A stretch of DNA of 62,819 bases from Paenibacillus sp. FSL H7-0331 (GTDB lineage Bacteria > Bacillota > Bacilli > Paenibacillales > NBRC-103111), in contig NZ_MRTH01000042.1 in the NCBI RefSeq assembly GCF_001956045.1, positions 1 to 62,819 on the forward strand, written 5' to 3'. Shown here in pieces: positions 1 to 8,822 of the stretch. Positions within the stretch are counted from its first letter, which is position 1. Each line of letters begins with the position of its first letter. Under the pieces are notes generated by a model. It made no database searches. It was not told the DNA's origin and worked only from the letters and a program-made list of their open reading frames with translations. Position numbers and translations under genes: made by a program.

Positions 1-5
1 CAGGA

Positions 6-49
6 AAACAGGATACCTTTCCTCGAAATGGAGGTAAGGTATCCTGTTT
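6..49 (-). terminator. Hairpin terminator after the PCYCGC lipoprotein gene
   Basis: Perfect 14-bp inverted repeat (6-19 with 36-49) with a second short stem (CCTC/GAGG) in the loop. It lies 49 bases beyond the stop codon of the minus-strand lipoprotein gene. The T-run on the minus strand is short, so it could also act in the other direction or stabilise RNA ends. Confidence 0.6.
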
Positions 50-97
50 ATAAGATTTGGACTTTTTCAGTGGCCTCCTTTGTTGGAGAGTCTCTTT

Positions 98-583
98 TTA
101 TGCAGGCATAGGTGTATCCGTAGGCTTGGCATATCCTTTGTTGTATCGCGTATCAATATAATCACGGATTTCCTTTACCGATTTTCCATCTTTACTTAAT
201 TGAGCTGTAGTTAAAGCGATCTCCATACAAACTCCACACCGTGTACCGTGATCGTCCCACACAACACTTCCATCGGTTTTTACTTCCTTTATAAAACAAT
301 TCATATTACTTTTATGACCAGCCTCATCTCCACATCCACAGTAACAAGGAATCCATTTGAGCTTATCGATGCTTAGAGCGGCGATCTGATAAATTTTTTG
401 AGTTTGCTCAGGCTGGTTATTAAGAAATTTGGGCAGGGTGTTGATCGAACTGGTCATTTCCTGCAGATCTCCATTGTGGGCTACTCCATGGGATGCAGCA
501 TGCTCAGGGGCGCTCTTGCTACACGCAGCCATGCTGATCATCGCTAGTAAAGTCAAAGAAATCTGGATTGCTTTAAATCTCAT
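98..583 (-). CDS. PCYCGC motif-containing lipoprotein
   Basis: Secreted lipoprotein of 161 residues. The first 20 residues are a signal peptide ending in a lipobox (M-A-A-C, Cys21), so the mature protein should be anchored to the outer face of the membrane. The signature PCYCGC is at residues 79-84, followed by H90, C96 and a C-G-V-C at 116-119; this cysteine/histidine array suggests metal or redox chemistry, but the family has no established reaction that I know of. The start has a clear AGGAGG 7-8 bases upstream on the minus strand. The gene is divergent from the LysR gene across about 150 bases and is followed by a hairpin. Family recognition is firm; function is unknown. Confidence 0.88.
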   Translation of the reverse strand: MRFKAIQISLTLLAMISMAACSKSAPEHAASHGVAHNGDLQEMTSSINTLPKFLNNQPEQTQKIYQIAALSIDKLKWIPCYCGCGDEAGHKSNMNCFIKEVKTDGSVVWDDHGTRCGVCMEIALTTAQLSKDGKSVKEIRDYIDTRYNKGYAKPTDTPMPA

Positions 584-733
584 TATTTTCCTCCTAAACC
601 TTTATATTAAGCAATGTATTATAAAAACATATGAAAATCAAGTTATCCGGCACCTCTACTCATGCAGCTTAACGTAACAGGCTTCCTTTACATTCGTACA
701 TGTAATAAGATATGAAGTAAAGGGGGCATTTCA

Positions 734-1636
734 TTGACACTGCAGCAATTAAAGTATGTGATTGAGGTGGCTAATCAAGGCTCCATTAATGAAGCTGCCA
801 AGAGATTATTTATTTCTCAACCGAGTCTTTCAAATGCGATTAAAGATCTCGAAAAAGAAATGCAGATTGCCATTTTTGAAAGATCCAATAAAGGGATTTC
901 ACTTTCGAAGGAAGGTGTCGAATTTTTAAGCTACGCGCGACAGGTTGTTGAGCAGGCTGAATTATTAGAAGGCCGTTATCTCGATGCCAAACCTTCCCCG
1001 CAGCACTTTTCCGTATCTACCCAGCATTACGCTTTCGCGGTCAATGCATTTGTAAATCTATGTCAGGAGCATGGTCAAGACGAATATGAATTTGCATTGC
1101 GTGAAACCAAAACCTACGAGATCATCGAGGACGTCAAAAGCTTACGCAGCGAAATTGGCATTTTATATCTGAATGAATTTAATGGAAAAGTCATCAATAA
1201 GCTGCTGAAAGAAGCTAATTTGCAATTTAACAGCTTATTTACCGCTAAACCGCATATTTTCATCAGCAGCAAAAATCCGCTGGCCCATCAATCCATCGTA
1301 ACCATAGAGCAGCTGCAGCAATATCCGTATCTTTCCTTTGATCAGGGCGAGTACAATTCCTTTCATTTCTCCGAAGAAATTCTAAGCACACTCAGCCATA
1401 ATAAAAGCATACGAGTGAATGATCGGGCGACGCTTTTCAATTTACTGATTGGGTTAAATGGGTACACCATATCGACAGGCGTGCTGAGCAAAGATTTGAA
1501 TGGGAATGATATTATTCCTGTACCTTTGGATTGTGAGGAAGTCATTAATGTCGGTTGGATTTCTCATCGTAATGTTGCGTTGTCCAAGCTCGGCTATGCC
1601 TATATACAAGCGCTCCAACAGGTCATTTCCACATAG
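734..1636 (+). CDS. LysR-family transcriptional regulator
   Basis: A 300-residue protein of typical LysR length. Residues 1-60 form the winged helix-turn-helix (N-E-A-A-K-R-L-F, S-Q-P-S-L-S-N-A-I); residues about 90-295 form the two-lobed effector-binding domain, which here has the F-H-F-S/P-Y-L-S-F style seen in Firmicutes regulators of amino-acid or sulfur metabolism. The start is TTG at 734, supported by AAAGGGGG about 8 bases upstream; no ATG fits better. It is divergent from the PCYCGC lipoprotein, which is the most obvious regulated neighbour, since LysR proteins usually control a divergent gene. The effector cannot be read from the sequence. Confidence 0.9.
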   Translation: MTLQQLKYVIEVANQGSINEAAKRLFISQPSLSNAIKDLEKEMQIAIFERSNKGISLSKEGVEFLSYARQVVEQAELLEGRYLDAKPSPQHFSVSTQHYAFAVNAFVNLCQEHGQDEYEFALRETKTYEIIEDVKSLRSEIGILYLNEFNGKVINKLLKEANLQFNSLFTAKPHIFISSKNPLAHQSIVTIEQLQQYPYLSFDQGEYNSFHFSEEILSTLSHNKSIRVNDRATLFNLLIGLNGYTISTGVLSKDLNGNDIIPVPLDCEEVINVGWISHRNVALSKLGYAYIQALQQVIST

Positions 1637-1656
1637 CAGCATTGTTATACCCTTAG

Positions 1657-1670
1657 ACTTGTATACAAAC
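1657..1670 (+). promoter_or_regulatory. GntR-box-like palindrome upstream of the FGGY kinase
   Basis: TTGTATACAA (1659-1668) is a perfect 10-bp palindrome inside ACTTGTATACAAAC. Bacillus subtilis GntR, which controls gluconate genes, binds the core ACTTGTATACAAGT; this site matches 12 of those 14 positions. It sits about 105 bases before the kinase start, so it is a plausible operator for that gene. The regulator that would bind it is not in the window. Confidence 0.5.
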
Positions 1671-1773
1671 GCACGCTCACAATGATCTCAAGAAAGAACA
1701 TTCGGTGGCTGCTACAGCGCCGTTCTGCACTGACAAGTGCCTGACAACCTACGGAGATTGGAGGCTTAAGAAT

Positions 1774-3132
1774 ATGAACTTTATCGGCCTGGATATCGGC
1801 ACCACATCGATATGCGGTATTATCATGGATGCAGAGAGTGGCAAGATACTTAATTCCATAACGAAAAGCAACAATGCTTCTATACATTCGATTCATCCCT
1901 GGGAATTCATTCAGGATCCAGGCGTGATCCTCAAGATCGTCTTCGAGATTTTGGATCAATTGACAAGCGGCGGTGTTCATGCAGCTGGTATAGGCTTAAC
2001 CGGACAAATGCATGGCATCCTTTACGTGGATGACGCGGGTAACCACGTATCACCGCTGTATACGTGGCAGGATCAACGTGGGGATTTACCGATCAACGAC
2101 CCCAGTGACGGTGAACCTTATGTGTCCCACTTATCGCGGATTACATCCATGCCTCTGGCGACGGGCTTTGGACTGGTGACCCATCATTATAATTTGCAGA
2201 ACGGACTTATGCCGACAAATGCTGCCTTTATATGCACCATCGCAGACTATGTAGCTATGAAGTTAACAGGAGGGCGTAAGCCGCTTATGGATCCGACCAA
2301 CGCTGCAAGCTTAGGTCTATTTAACCTCGAATTAATGGATTTCGAAGCCCATACGTTGGAAGCAGCAGGAATCGAGTGGAGGATGCTGCCGGAAGTAGTT
2401 CCTGCAGGCACCGTCATCGGACATTCACAAGCAGGGATACCCGTGACAGTTTCACTTGGAGACAATCAAGCCAGCTTTCTCGGATCCGTCATTTCGATCA
2501 CGGACTCGGTGCTGTTGAATGTTGGAACCGGTTCACAAATTTCCATGTTTAGCAAACGCTTTCTTACGATAGAATCTCTTGATATTCGTCCATTCCCAGG
2601 CGGGGGATACCTGCTTGTTGGAGCTTCCCTAAGTGGCGGAAAATCCTATGCGCTGCTGGAAAGCTTTTTTCGTGAGGTCTGTGTACAGCTTGGCGGTTTG
2701 GAGGACCCAGGCAGTCTGTATGCAAGGATGAGTCAACTAGCAGAGAAGGCTGTCCTGGATAGAGAGCTTCGCGTCCAGACCCAGTTTTATGGCTCCAGAT
2801 CCGATCCTAATAAGAGAGGGTCCATTGAAGGTATTGACTCACTGAACTTCACACCTGGTCATCTCATCATCGGTGTAATCGATGGGATCATTGCGGAGCT
2901 TTACCAGTTTTATACTTCGTTCCCGAACGAGCGCAAGCAGCAGTTCAAAACTCTTATCGGGTCCGGCAATGGAATTCGAAATAATGCTACATTACGCCAA
3001 AGGCTGTCCACGACCTTTAACCTACCGCTACAAATAGCGGCTCATCCGGAGGAGGCGGCGTATGGCGCCAGTTTGTGTGCGTCCGTGGGGTGTTCGGTAT
3101 TCCCGGACTTTCACCATATTTGCTTTCATTGA
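1774..3132 (+). CDS. FGGY-family carbohydrate kinase, sedoheptulokinase-like
   Basis: Predicted cytosolic kinase of 452 residues that phosphorylates a sugar using ATP. The fold is FGGY: N-terminal phosphate loop L-D-I-G-T-T-S (residues 6-12), G-Q-M-H-G (77-81), T-W-Q-D-Q-R-G (97-103), catalytic-base region G-D-N-Q-A-S with Asp230, and ATP-site N-V-G-T-G-S (249-254). The G-Q-M-H-G and T-W-Q-D pattern and the conserved A-T-G-F-G segment resemble sedoheptulokinase more than gluconokinase or xylulokinase. The ATG at 1774 is chosen because TTGGAGG lies about 9 bases upstream; the reading frame stays open 23 codons further up without a good site. It stands alone, behind a GntR-box-like palindrome. 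Substrate is inferred only. Confidence 0.82.
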   Translation: MNFIGLDIGTTSICGIIMDAESGKILNSITKSNNASIHSIHPWEFIQDPGVILKIVFEILDQLTSGGVHAAGIGLTGQMHGILYVDDAGNHVSPLYTWQDQRGDLPINDPSDGEPYVSHLSRITSMPLATGFGLVTHHYNLQNGLMPTNAAFICTIADYVAMKLTGGRKPLMDPTNAASLGLFNLELMDFEAHTLEAAGIEWRMLPEVVPAGTVIGHSQAGIPVTVSLGDNQASFLGSVISITDSVLLNVGTGSQISMFSKRFLTIESLDIRPFPGGGYLLVGASLSGGKSYALLESFFREVCVQLGGLEDPGSLYARMSQLAEKAVLDRELRVQTQFYGSRSDPNKRGSIEGIDSLNFTPGHLIIGVIDGIIAELYQFYTSFPNERKQQFKTLIGSGNGIRNNATLRQRLSTTFNLPLQIAAHPEEAAYGASLCASVGCSVFPDFHHICFH

Positions 3133-3164
3133 ACCCGTGATAATAGCATTCTGTGAACTGCAAT

Positions 3165-3186
3165 ATCCCGTCTATCGTGGCGGGAT
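3165..3186 (+). terminator. Weak hairpin after the FGGY kinase
   Basis: ATCCCG and CGGGAT arms (3165-3170, 3181-3186) around a 10-base loop, followed by TTTC. Short stem and poor T-run, so only a possible terminator. Confidence 0.35.
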
Positions 3187-3290
3187 TTCAAGCATTAAGA
3201 AATGAGAAGCTTTGAATAATTCTGAGGTTCGTTTTTGTATATGGTATTGAAGCTATTGGATATTCCAGATAGATTCGTGGCATTCGCACG

Positions 3291-3319
3291 TTGAAGTGTA
3301 TGGTCTGTTGTGATACACT
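3291..3319 (+). promoter_or_regulatory. Sigma-A-type promoter of the ytrA-like operon
   Basis: TTGAAG (3291-3296), 17-base spacer, TACACT (3314-3319), about 55 bases before the GntR-type gene. The operon's own YtrA-type repressor would be expected to bind around here, but I see no convincing operator. Confidence 0.55.
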
Positions 3320-3372
3320 ACATACGATAGCAAGCAACGATAGATGTAACCTGTCAGCAGAGGTGAACGTAA

Positions 3373-3753
3373 ATGGATTTTGTTTGGAAGTCGGAACAGT
3401 TTCTGATAGATCCCTCCCGTCCGCTATATGAACAATTCGTAGAGCAGATTCGCGCTTTGATTGTGCGTGGTGTACTGGCTCCTGGTACTCGGATGCCTTC
3501 AGTACGGGAACTCGCAGCGAATATCCGTGTCAATCCGACGACTGTAATGAAGACGTATCAGGAGCTCGAAAGAGCCAGACTCATCGTTACGTTTCGTGGA
3601 CAGGGAACCTATGTGACCACCGACAATGAAGCCATTAGAGAAAGTAAAAGGACGATCGTCAAGGAAGCCATGAAGCATCTGCGGGAGATCGCAGAATCAC
3701 TTGATCTGACCGTTGACCAACTGCTTGAACTGGCACAAGAGAAGGAGGAGTAA
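3373..3753 (+). CDS. GntR-family regulator, YtrA subfamily
   Basis: Short (126 residues) GntR protein consisting of an N-terminal winged helix (residues about 14-80, with the P-L-Y-E-Q-F opening and S-V-R-E-L-A-A recognition region) plus a short helical tail, which is the YtrA layout rather than the larger FadR, HutC or MocR forms. Such proteins repress an ABC-transporter operon in which they are the first gene, often induced by cell-envelope stress or antibiotics. Here it is followed after 4 bases by an ABC ATPase and a membrane subunit, matching that arrangement. RBS AGAGGTG is well spaced. The inducing signal is not visible. Confidence 0.92.
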   Translation: MDFVWKSEQFLIDPSRPLYEQFVEQIRALIVRGVLAPGTRMPSVRELAANIRVNPTTVMKTYQELERARLIVTFRGQGTYVTTDNEAIRESKRTIVKEAMKHLREIAESLDLTVDQLLELAQEKEE

Positions 3754-3757
3754 TCAT

Positions 3758-4471
3758 ATGACGAATGATACTGGCACCTCAATAGCCTTGGAGTGCAGGC
3801 AGATAACGATGAAAGTAAGAAAAAAGGAGATTTTAAATGAGGTTACGTTTTCTTTAGAAAAGGGACGTATTGCCGGATTGCTGGGCCCAAATGGTGCAGG
3901 CAAATCAACCCTGCTCAGTATTTGCTCCGGATTAATGGAACCTACAAGCGGATCAGTTCGGATCTTTGGTCAGCCAGCAGGCATAGAAACCTTGCGTTCC
4001 ATCGCAGTACTGCCGGACCGGGGGAAATTGCCCGGATGGTTGACGGCTGGGGAATGGCTAGCTTTTGCTGGTCAGCTCTACCCGGATTGGGATTTCGAAA
4101 GGGAGGAGCAGTTGGTTCAGTCATTACGAATCAACTTGGGAACACGGATATCCGCCCAATCCCGCGGGGAGGAAGCTCGACTGCAGCTTATCAGCTGTCT
4201 GGCTCGCACCTCACCTCTTGTCCTGCTTGATGAACCGTTCACCGGTGTGGATATGATTTCACGGGAGCAGATCGCTTCATCGGTTGTTGCAGATTTGGCA
4301 GACGGAGAACGGACCTTTCTCATTGCAACTCATGATATACGCGAAATGGAGCAGTTATTCGATCGGATTATTTTGATCGGAAATGGCCGTGTTGTGGCCG
4401 ACAATGAGGTCGATAGCTTAAGGGAACAAGGAACCTCCGTAGAATCCCGTTATAGGGAAGTGTTCTCATGA
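3758..4471 (+). CDS. ABC transporter ATP-binding protein (YtrA-operon type)
   Basis: ATPase subunit of 237 residues. Walker A is G-P-N-G-A-G-K-S-T, Walker B is L-V-L-L-D-E-P, and the switch histidine is in A-T-H-D. The usual LSGGQ signature is degenerate (Q-S-R-G-E-E-A-R-L), keeping Ser and Gly only; related exporter ATPases of the YtrB/BcrA type also vary here. Start ATG 3758 has GGAGGAG directly upstream and follows the regulator stop by four bases; an upstream in-frame extension would overlap the regulator and lacks a ribosome site. It partners the membrane protein that starts in its own stop codon. Substrate unknown; peptide or lipid export or envelope defence is typical. Confidence 0.9.
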   Translation: MTNDTGTSIALECRQITMKVRKKEILNEVTFSLEKGRIAGLLGPNGAGKSTLLSICSGLMEPTSGSVRIFGQPAGIETLRSIAVLPDRGKLPGWLTAGEWLAFAGQLYPDWDFEREEQLVQSLRINLGTRISAQSRGEEARLQLISCLARTSPLVLLDEPFTGVDMISREQIASSVVADLADGERTFLIATHDIREMEQLFDRIILIGNGRVVADNEVDSLREQGTSVESRYREVFS

Positions 4472-6060
4472 AAAGTGTATGGACACTTGCAAAGCTTGAG
4501 CTCAGTAGGTATAGCACTTACCTGCCAGGAACATCGCAAAGCAATTACACACGCATCGGCCTGATCTTCCTCCTGCTGCTTGCAGCCAGCATGGCATGGT
4601 CACGTGGGGACATGAACGTCAGCAGCTTATATGCAACGGGTTTCATCGTGTTCGTGGAGACGATGCTAATCATCATGGTATGGGAGGCACTGAACGGAGG
4701 CCGAGCCGGAAGAGACCAGCAGTGGTGGCTGCTGCTGCCTTATTCAAGGCGGACGCTTGTTCTTGGCAAGGCTCTTGGCTTTGTGTGCCTGGGACTTTAT
4801 CTCATTCTATTCATGCTTCTGCTCTGTACCGTCCATTACGCGTTATTCGTCTTATGGGGAAGCGTACCCTATGCAGAAGCAAGCATCTTATGGCAAACGG
4901 CAGGTACCGCAGGATGGGTAGCTCTCGCTATACTCCCCGTCTTGAGCGGTATCGGTTTGCTCATGTCCGTGTTTCAGATGTGGTGGGCTCGCATCGGAAC
5001 CGTGATTGTCTTCATCTATATTTCGATGCCGCTGCTTATCTTTTCGCTCCTGGCTGGCAGCTCCGCTACGATTGATTTTCAATACACGCTGCCGAAGTTA
5101 CAAACGGTATGGCTGTTGGTGGTTGCAGGATGGACGTTCTCTTGCACGGCTGTATGGCTTTCAAGCACGATAGGCATGAAGCAGCTTGCGAAGCTTCGTT
5201 TTCATGGCTATCCGGTTGTATCATCCCCGGAATTGCAGGTTCCACAGATAGTGGTGCCATCACAGGTAACGAATCGACGTTCGGGTGCTTTCTGGGCTTT
5301 GGTTGCCATGGAGAAACGACGGTATGACTGGATCAGTCGCCATGCACCGAGGCGCATACGCTGGGTCGTGTATGCACTGTTGGCCCTCATTGCCATCTTT
5401 GGCTATCAGAATAGTGGCAGCCTGACGGATTTGATCTTCTTTCAGTCGACCTTGACCATGTTCAGCTACATGGGTATTGTTGTGTATGGGTTGAATAAAA
5501 ATGCGGATTTCAGAAAAGGATTTGCCCAATGGTGGCTGGCATTTCCACATTCTCGTTATGTATTGCTTGGCAGCCGAATATTTGCTTATTTAACGTCGAT
5601 GTTAACCTATTGGTTACTGGCCATGTTAAGTGCAGGTATAGGACTCGCTTTGCGGCAATGGTTGAATCCAATGTCGGGGACGGATCTTCTCATCGCAGGA
5701 AAATATATCGCAGAAAATGTGGTACTCATGATTCCGCTTGCTGTTTTTTACGTGTTAGCTGTACAAATCATGCCAGCCGTTAATAAGTATCCGCTTCTCA
5801 TAATTTTTCTGGTTCCGTTATTAGCAAGTTACGGCTACTGCATTCAGCTGCCTAATCTATGGGTTATGCCGGATCGTTTATCAGGGCTTGCTCTGCGCGA
5901 TGGTCCTGCTCCAGACTTCCTCAAGCACCTGACCTTGCTTTACGGAATTGGCATTCCAGCAGCTCTGATCGGCTTCGGGCTCGGTGGGAAGTATTTAAAT
6001 AGATACGCGATGATGAGGAATTCGATCTGGTTCCGAAGCCTTCGCGGGAAAGAACATTAA
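4468..6060 (+). CDS. ABC-2-type transporter membrane subunit
   Basis: A 530-residue, strongly hydrophobic protein with roughly twelve membrane segments in two halves separated by a hydrophilic stretch around residues 230-300. It overlaps the ATPase gene by ATGA, a sign of translational coupling, so the two form one transporter. The length suggests two fused ABC-2 halves in a single chain. No residue pattern gives the substrate. The following 190 bases before hemY carry no clear terminator. Confidence 0.82.
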   Translation: MKSVWTLAKLELSRYSTYLPGTSQSNYTRIGLIFLLLLAASMAWSRGDMNVSSLYATGFIVFVETMLIIMVWEALNGGRAGRDQQWWLLLPYSRRTLVLGKALGFVCLGLYLILFMLLLCTVHYALFVLWGSVPYAEASILWQTAGTAGWVALAILPVLSGIGLLMSVFQMWWARIGTVIVFIYISMPLLIFSLLAGSSATIDFQYTLPKLQTVWLLVVAGWTFSCTAVWLSSTIGMKQLAKLRFHGYPVVSSPELQVPQIVVPSQVTNRRSGAFWALVAMEKRRYDWISRHAPRRIRWVVYALLALIAIFGYQNSGSLTDLIFFQSTLTMFSYMGIVVYGLNKNADFRKGFAQWWLAFPHSRYVLLGSRIFAYLTSMLTYWLLAMLSAGIGLALRQWLNPMSGTDLLIAGKYIAENVVLMIPLAVFYVLAVQIMPAVNKYPLLIIFLVPLLASYGYCIQLPNLWVMPDRLSGLALRDGPAPDFLKHLTLLYGIGIPAALIGFGLGGKYLNRYAMMRNSIWFRSLRGKEH

Positions 6061-6162
6061 CGCCACAGACAGATAGATAGCATCCAAAATTGTCGGATGT
6101 ATGAATTTTTCTTATTCACTCTTACATTGGCTCAGCTATGAATGGTTAAAACAGGCAAGTAG

Positions 6163-6175
6163 ACGTATAATACGT
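6163..6175 (+). promoter_or_regulatory. Palindrome overlapping a TATAAT box upstream of hemY
   Basis: ACGTAT-A-ATACGT, a 13-base dyad whose centre contains TATAAT, about 80 bases before the hemY start. A good -35 is not visible. It could be the -10 region with an operator on top, or chance in an AT-rich stretch. Confidence 0.35.
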
Positions 6176-6254
6176 ATAGTGACATCCAATGTTACTACAA
6201 TTGTAAGGGTAATAATTTAAATACTATTTATCTACTAGGTTAGGTGGAATCACT

Positions 6255-7640
6255 ATGAAAACAATAGTCGTTGTTGGTGGTGGCATTACCGGGTTATCCA
6301 CTGCCTATTATCTTCAAAAGACGATAATAGCCCAGAAGCGGGCGGCAAAAATTGTGCTGGTGGAAGCGAATGATACCTTGGGTGGTAAAATCAGAACCGC
6401 TCATGAGGGTGAATTTATAATGGAGACGGGAGCGGATTCGATTGTCGCCCGTAAAACGAATGTAGCTCCATTTCTGGAAGAGCTGGGCTTACAGGAGGAC
6501 GTTGTGTATAACGCAACAGGAGTCTCTTTTATTCATACAGATGGCGAATTGAAAGCCATTCCGAAGGATGCAGTTTTCGGTATCCCGCTCAGTTTGGAAT
6601 CATTGGCCAAGACGGATCTGATTTCAGCGCAGGGAAAGGTAGAAGCCTTAAAAGACTTCTACACACCGAATGAAACCTTTACCAAGGAGCATTCAATTGG
6701 GGAATTCCTGGAGTATTTTCTGGGTAAGGAGCTAGTAGAAAAACAAATTTCTCCAGTATTGTCCGGTGTGTATTCCGGTCGGCTTCAGGATTTAACTATT
6801 GCATCGACGCTTCCTTATTTACTGGATTATAAAAATGAATACGGCAGCATCATTCAAGGCTTATCGGAGAACAAGCAGCGTTTTCAGGGGACTGGTGGCA
6901 AGAAATTTTTGTCGTTCAAGCAGGGTGTGTCTTCGTTAATTGATAGGATGGAAGAACGGCTAACGGATGTTGAGCTATATAAAGGCGTGCAGGCTGAACA
7001 AATTGAGAAGCAGCAGGATCGGTATATCGTTTCTTTGTCCAATCAGATTGAGCTGGAAGCGGATTTCATCGTATTGAGCACACTGCATCCGGTGGCACAG
7101 CACCTTCTCCATAATGAGAGGCTGGATGAGGATTTCGAGCAATTGACCAACAGCTCTCTCATCAGTGTCTATCTGGGATTTGACATTCCGGACAGCGAGC
7201 TGCCCAAGGACGGGACAGGCTTCATCGTCGCAGAAGGTAGTGATCTGGTATGTAATGCCTGTACGTGGACCAGCCGCAAATGGGAGCATACCTCAGAGCA
7301 GAACCGTTTACTGGTAAGACTTTTTTATAAAAGCACCTGTCGTGATTATGAAAAGCTTCTACAAATGACACAGGAACAATTAATCCAGATAGCGCGAAAA
7401 GATATCGAAGACAGTCTTGGCCTTACAGGTACACCGATTTCATCTGATATTACCAAATGGCATGAAACCATGCCCAACTATCATTTGAAGCACCCGCATA
7501 TTGTGAAATCGTTGGAAACCAAACTAGCGGAGAACTATCCTAATGTTATTTTGGCCGGGTGCTCCTATTATGGGGTAGGTATTCCCGATTGCATTCAGAA
7601 CGGAGAACAGACTGCGCAAAGGATTGCCGAACGCTTGTGA
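6255..7640 (+). CDS. hemY: Protoporphyrinogen/coproporphyrinogen III oxidase (HemY/CgoX)
   Basis: A 461-residue FAD enzyme close to the usual 470 of Bacillus HemY. The dinucleotide-binding motif is V-G-G-G-I-T-G-L-S (residues 7-15), E-A-N-D follows strand 2, and the C-terminal FAD segment is L-A-G-C-S-Y-Y-G-V-G-I-P-D. Firmicute members oxidise coproporphyrinogen III to coproporphyrin III in the coproporphyrin-dependent heme pathway, and can also act on protoporphyrinogen. In most Bacillales the gene lies in a hemEHY operon; here it stands alone, bounded by an ABC operon and a strong terminator, so it could be a second copy. A TTAGGTGG ribosome site precedes the ATG. Confidence 0.93.
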   Translation: MKTIVVVGGGITGLSTAYYLQKTIIAQKRAAKIVLVEANDTLGGKIRTAHEGEFIMETGADSIVARKTNVAPFLEELGLQEDVVYNATGVSFIHTDGELKAIPKDAVFGIPLSLESLAKTDLISAQGKVEALKDFYTPNETFTKEHSIGEFLEYFLGKELVEKQISPVLSGVYSGRLQDLTIASTLPYLLDYKNEYGSIIQGLSENKQRFQGTGGKKFLSFKQGVSSLIDRMEERLTDVELYKGVQAEQIEKQQDRYIVSLSNQIELEADFIVLSTLHPVAQHLLHNERLDEDFEQLTNSSLISVYLGFDIPDSELPKDGTGFIVAEGSDLVCNACTWTSRKWEHTSEQNRLLVRLFYKSTCRDYEKLLQMTQEQLIQIARKDIEDSLGLTGTPISSDITKWHETMPNYHLKHPHIVKSLETKLAENYPNVILAGCSYYGVGIPDCIQNGEQTAQRIAERL

Positions 7641-7684
7641 GGAATAATCGAACAGGCTGCATTTACAAATAAATCAGCACATTT

Positions 7685-7714
7685 AAAAAACCTTCCCTTT
7701 CAGGAAGGTTTTTT
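7685..7714. terminator. Bidirectional terminator between hemY and rarD
   Basis: AAAAAACCTTCC / GGAAGGTTTTTT, a perfect 12-bp stem with a 6-base loop. T-runs on both strands serve the converging hemY and rarD genes. Confidence 0.92.
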
Positions 7715-7729
7715 GTTGATGCCAGATCT

Positions 7730-8620
7730 CTACGCTGCTTGATTTACAACTTTAGCGGCTCTCGATTTCCTGAACGTGACCAAGGAATAGATGAGCAAGG
7801 CAAGCCAGATAAACGAAAAAGCTATCAATTGAGGTTCAGTAAACGGCTCGTGAAATACAAAAATAGCTAACAGCAGGCTTGTTGTCGGAGCAATATATTG
7901 GATGAAGCCGACCATCGAAAGTGGAAGCAGCTTGGCTGCCTGAGCAAACCAGAATAACGGTAAGGCGGTTGCTGCTCCCGATAATAGAAGAAGCACAATC
8001 GAATAGCTGGGTAAAGAAGAGACTGTGGCTGAACCGGCTGATTGAATGTACAATAAATAAATGAACGCAATAGGGAAAACAACGATGGTTTCCCAAGTGA
8101 GACCCAGCAAAACATCCAGGCCCGCTATCTTTTTGGCAAGTCCATACAGCGCAAAAGAGACAGCCAAGGAAATCGCTACCCAAGGAATCGTTCCGTATTG
8201 AATGGCCATTATCAACACACCGAAGCCCGCCAGCAGGATTGCCACCCATTGACCGGCTGAAAGTCGTTCTTTCAAGAAAATGACGGCGAACACAACGCTT
8301 ATCAACGGATTCATATAATAGCCTAAGCTCGTCTCGATCACATGTCCATTATTGACTGCCCATATGAATAAAAACCAGTTGCAGCTTATGAATATGGAGC
8401 AAAGCAAGACGGCTACTTTACTTTTTAGGTTGGGCACAGCCGATTTTAGCTGCTTCCATCGTTTCGCTGCACTGACCAGAATAGCTACAAAAACTAATGA
8501 CCATACAATTCGATGAGCAAGAATCTCCCAAGCTGGCATGGATTGGAAGAGACGCCAATATAGCGGCAAAAAGCCCCACGAAAGATAAGCCAATACACTA
8601 TAAATAACTCCTTTTTTCAT
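7730..8620 (-). CDS. rarD: RarD family EamA transporter
   Basis: A 296-residue inner-membrane protein with ten hydrophobic segments arranged as two EamA repeats. The N-terminal Y-L-S-W-G-F-L-P-L-Y-W and A-H-R-I-V-W-S are typical of RarD, the branch once named chloramphenicol-sensitive protein. Family members are drug/metabolite transporters, and no substrate is firmly established. It is the only gene between the hemY terminator and the divergent methyltransferase, so it is probably monocistronic. Confidence 0.92.
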   Translation of the reverse strand: MKKGVIYSVLAYLSWGFLPLYWRLFQSMPAWEILAHRIVWSLVFVAILVSAAKRWKQLKSAVPNLKSKVAVLLCSIFISCNWFLFIWAVNNGHVIETSLGYYMNPLISVVFAVIFLKERLSAGQWVAILLAGFGVLIMAIQYGTIPWVAISLAVSFALYGLAKKIAGLDVLLGLTWETIVVFPIAFIYLLYIQSAGSATVSSLPSYSIVLLLLSGAATALPLFWFAQAAKLLPLSMVGFIQYIAPTTSLLLAIFVFHEPFTEPQLIAFSFIWLALLIYSLVTFRKSRAAKVVNQAA

Positions 8621-8822
8621 GAATACAAGACTCCTTTTTCAAAAGTAAGTTTCAGTGTAACAAATTTACCCCAATAATGTAACCCTACCCGAGTAATCTA
8701 CTCCAAAATGGGAGCAATGTTTGTTTAAAATAAAATTTTCAATGGATACTTCCTATACCGTAATGGTAAAGTAAAAGATAGGCAGTACATAAGGACTATT
8801 TAGTCAGGAGTGTTGAACGATT

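Noticed and set aside
1645..1980. 111-codon minus-strand frame across the kinase start
   Set aside because: Overlaps the FGGY kinase start and has no recognisable sequence.
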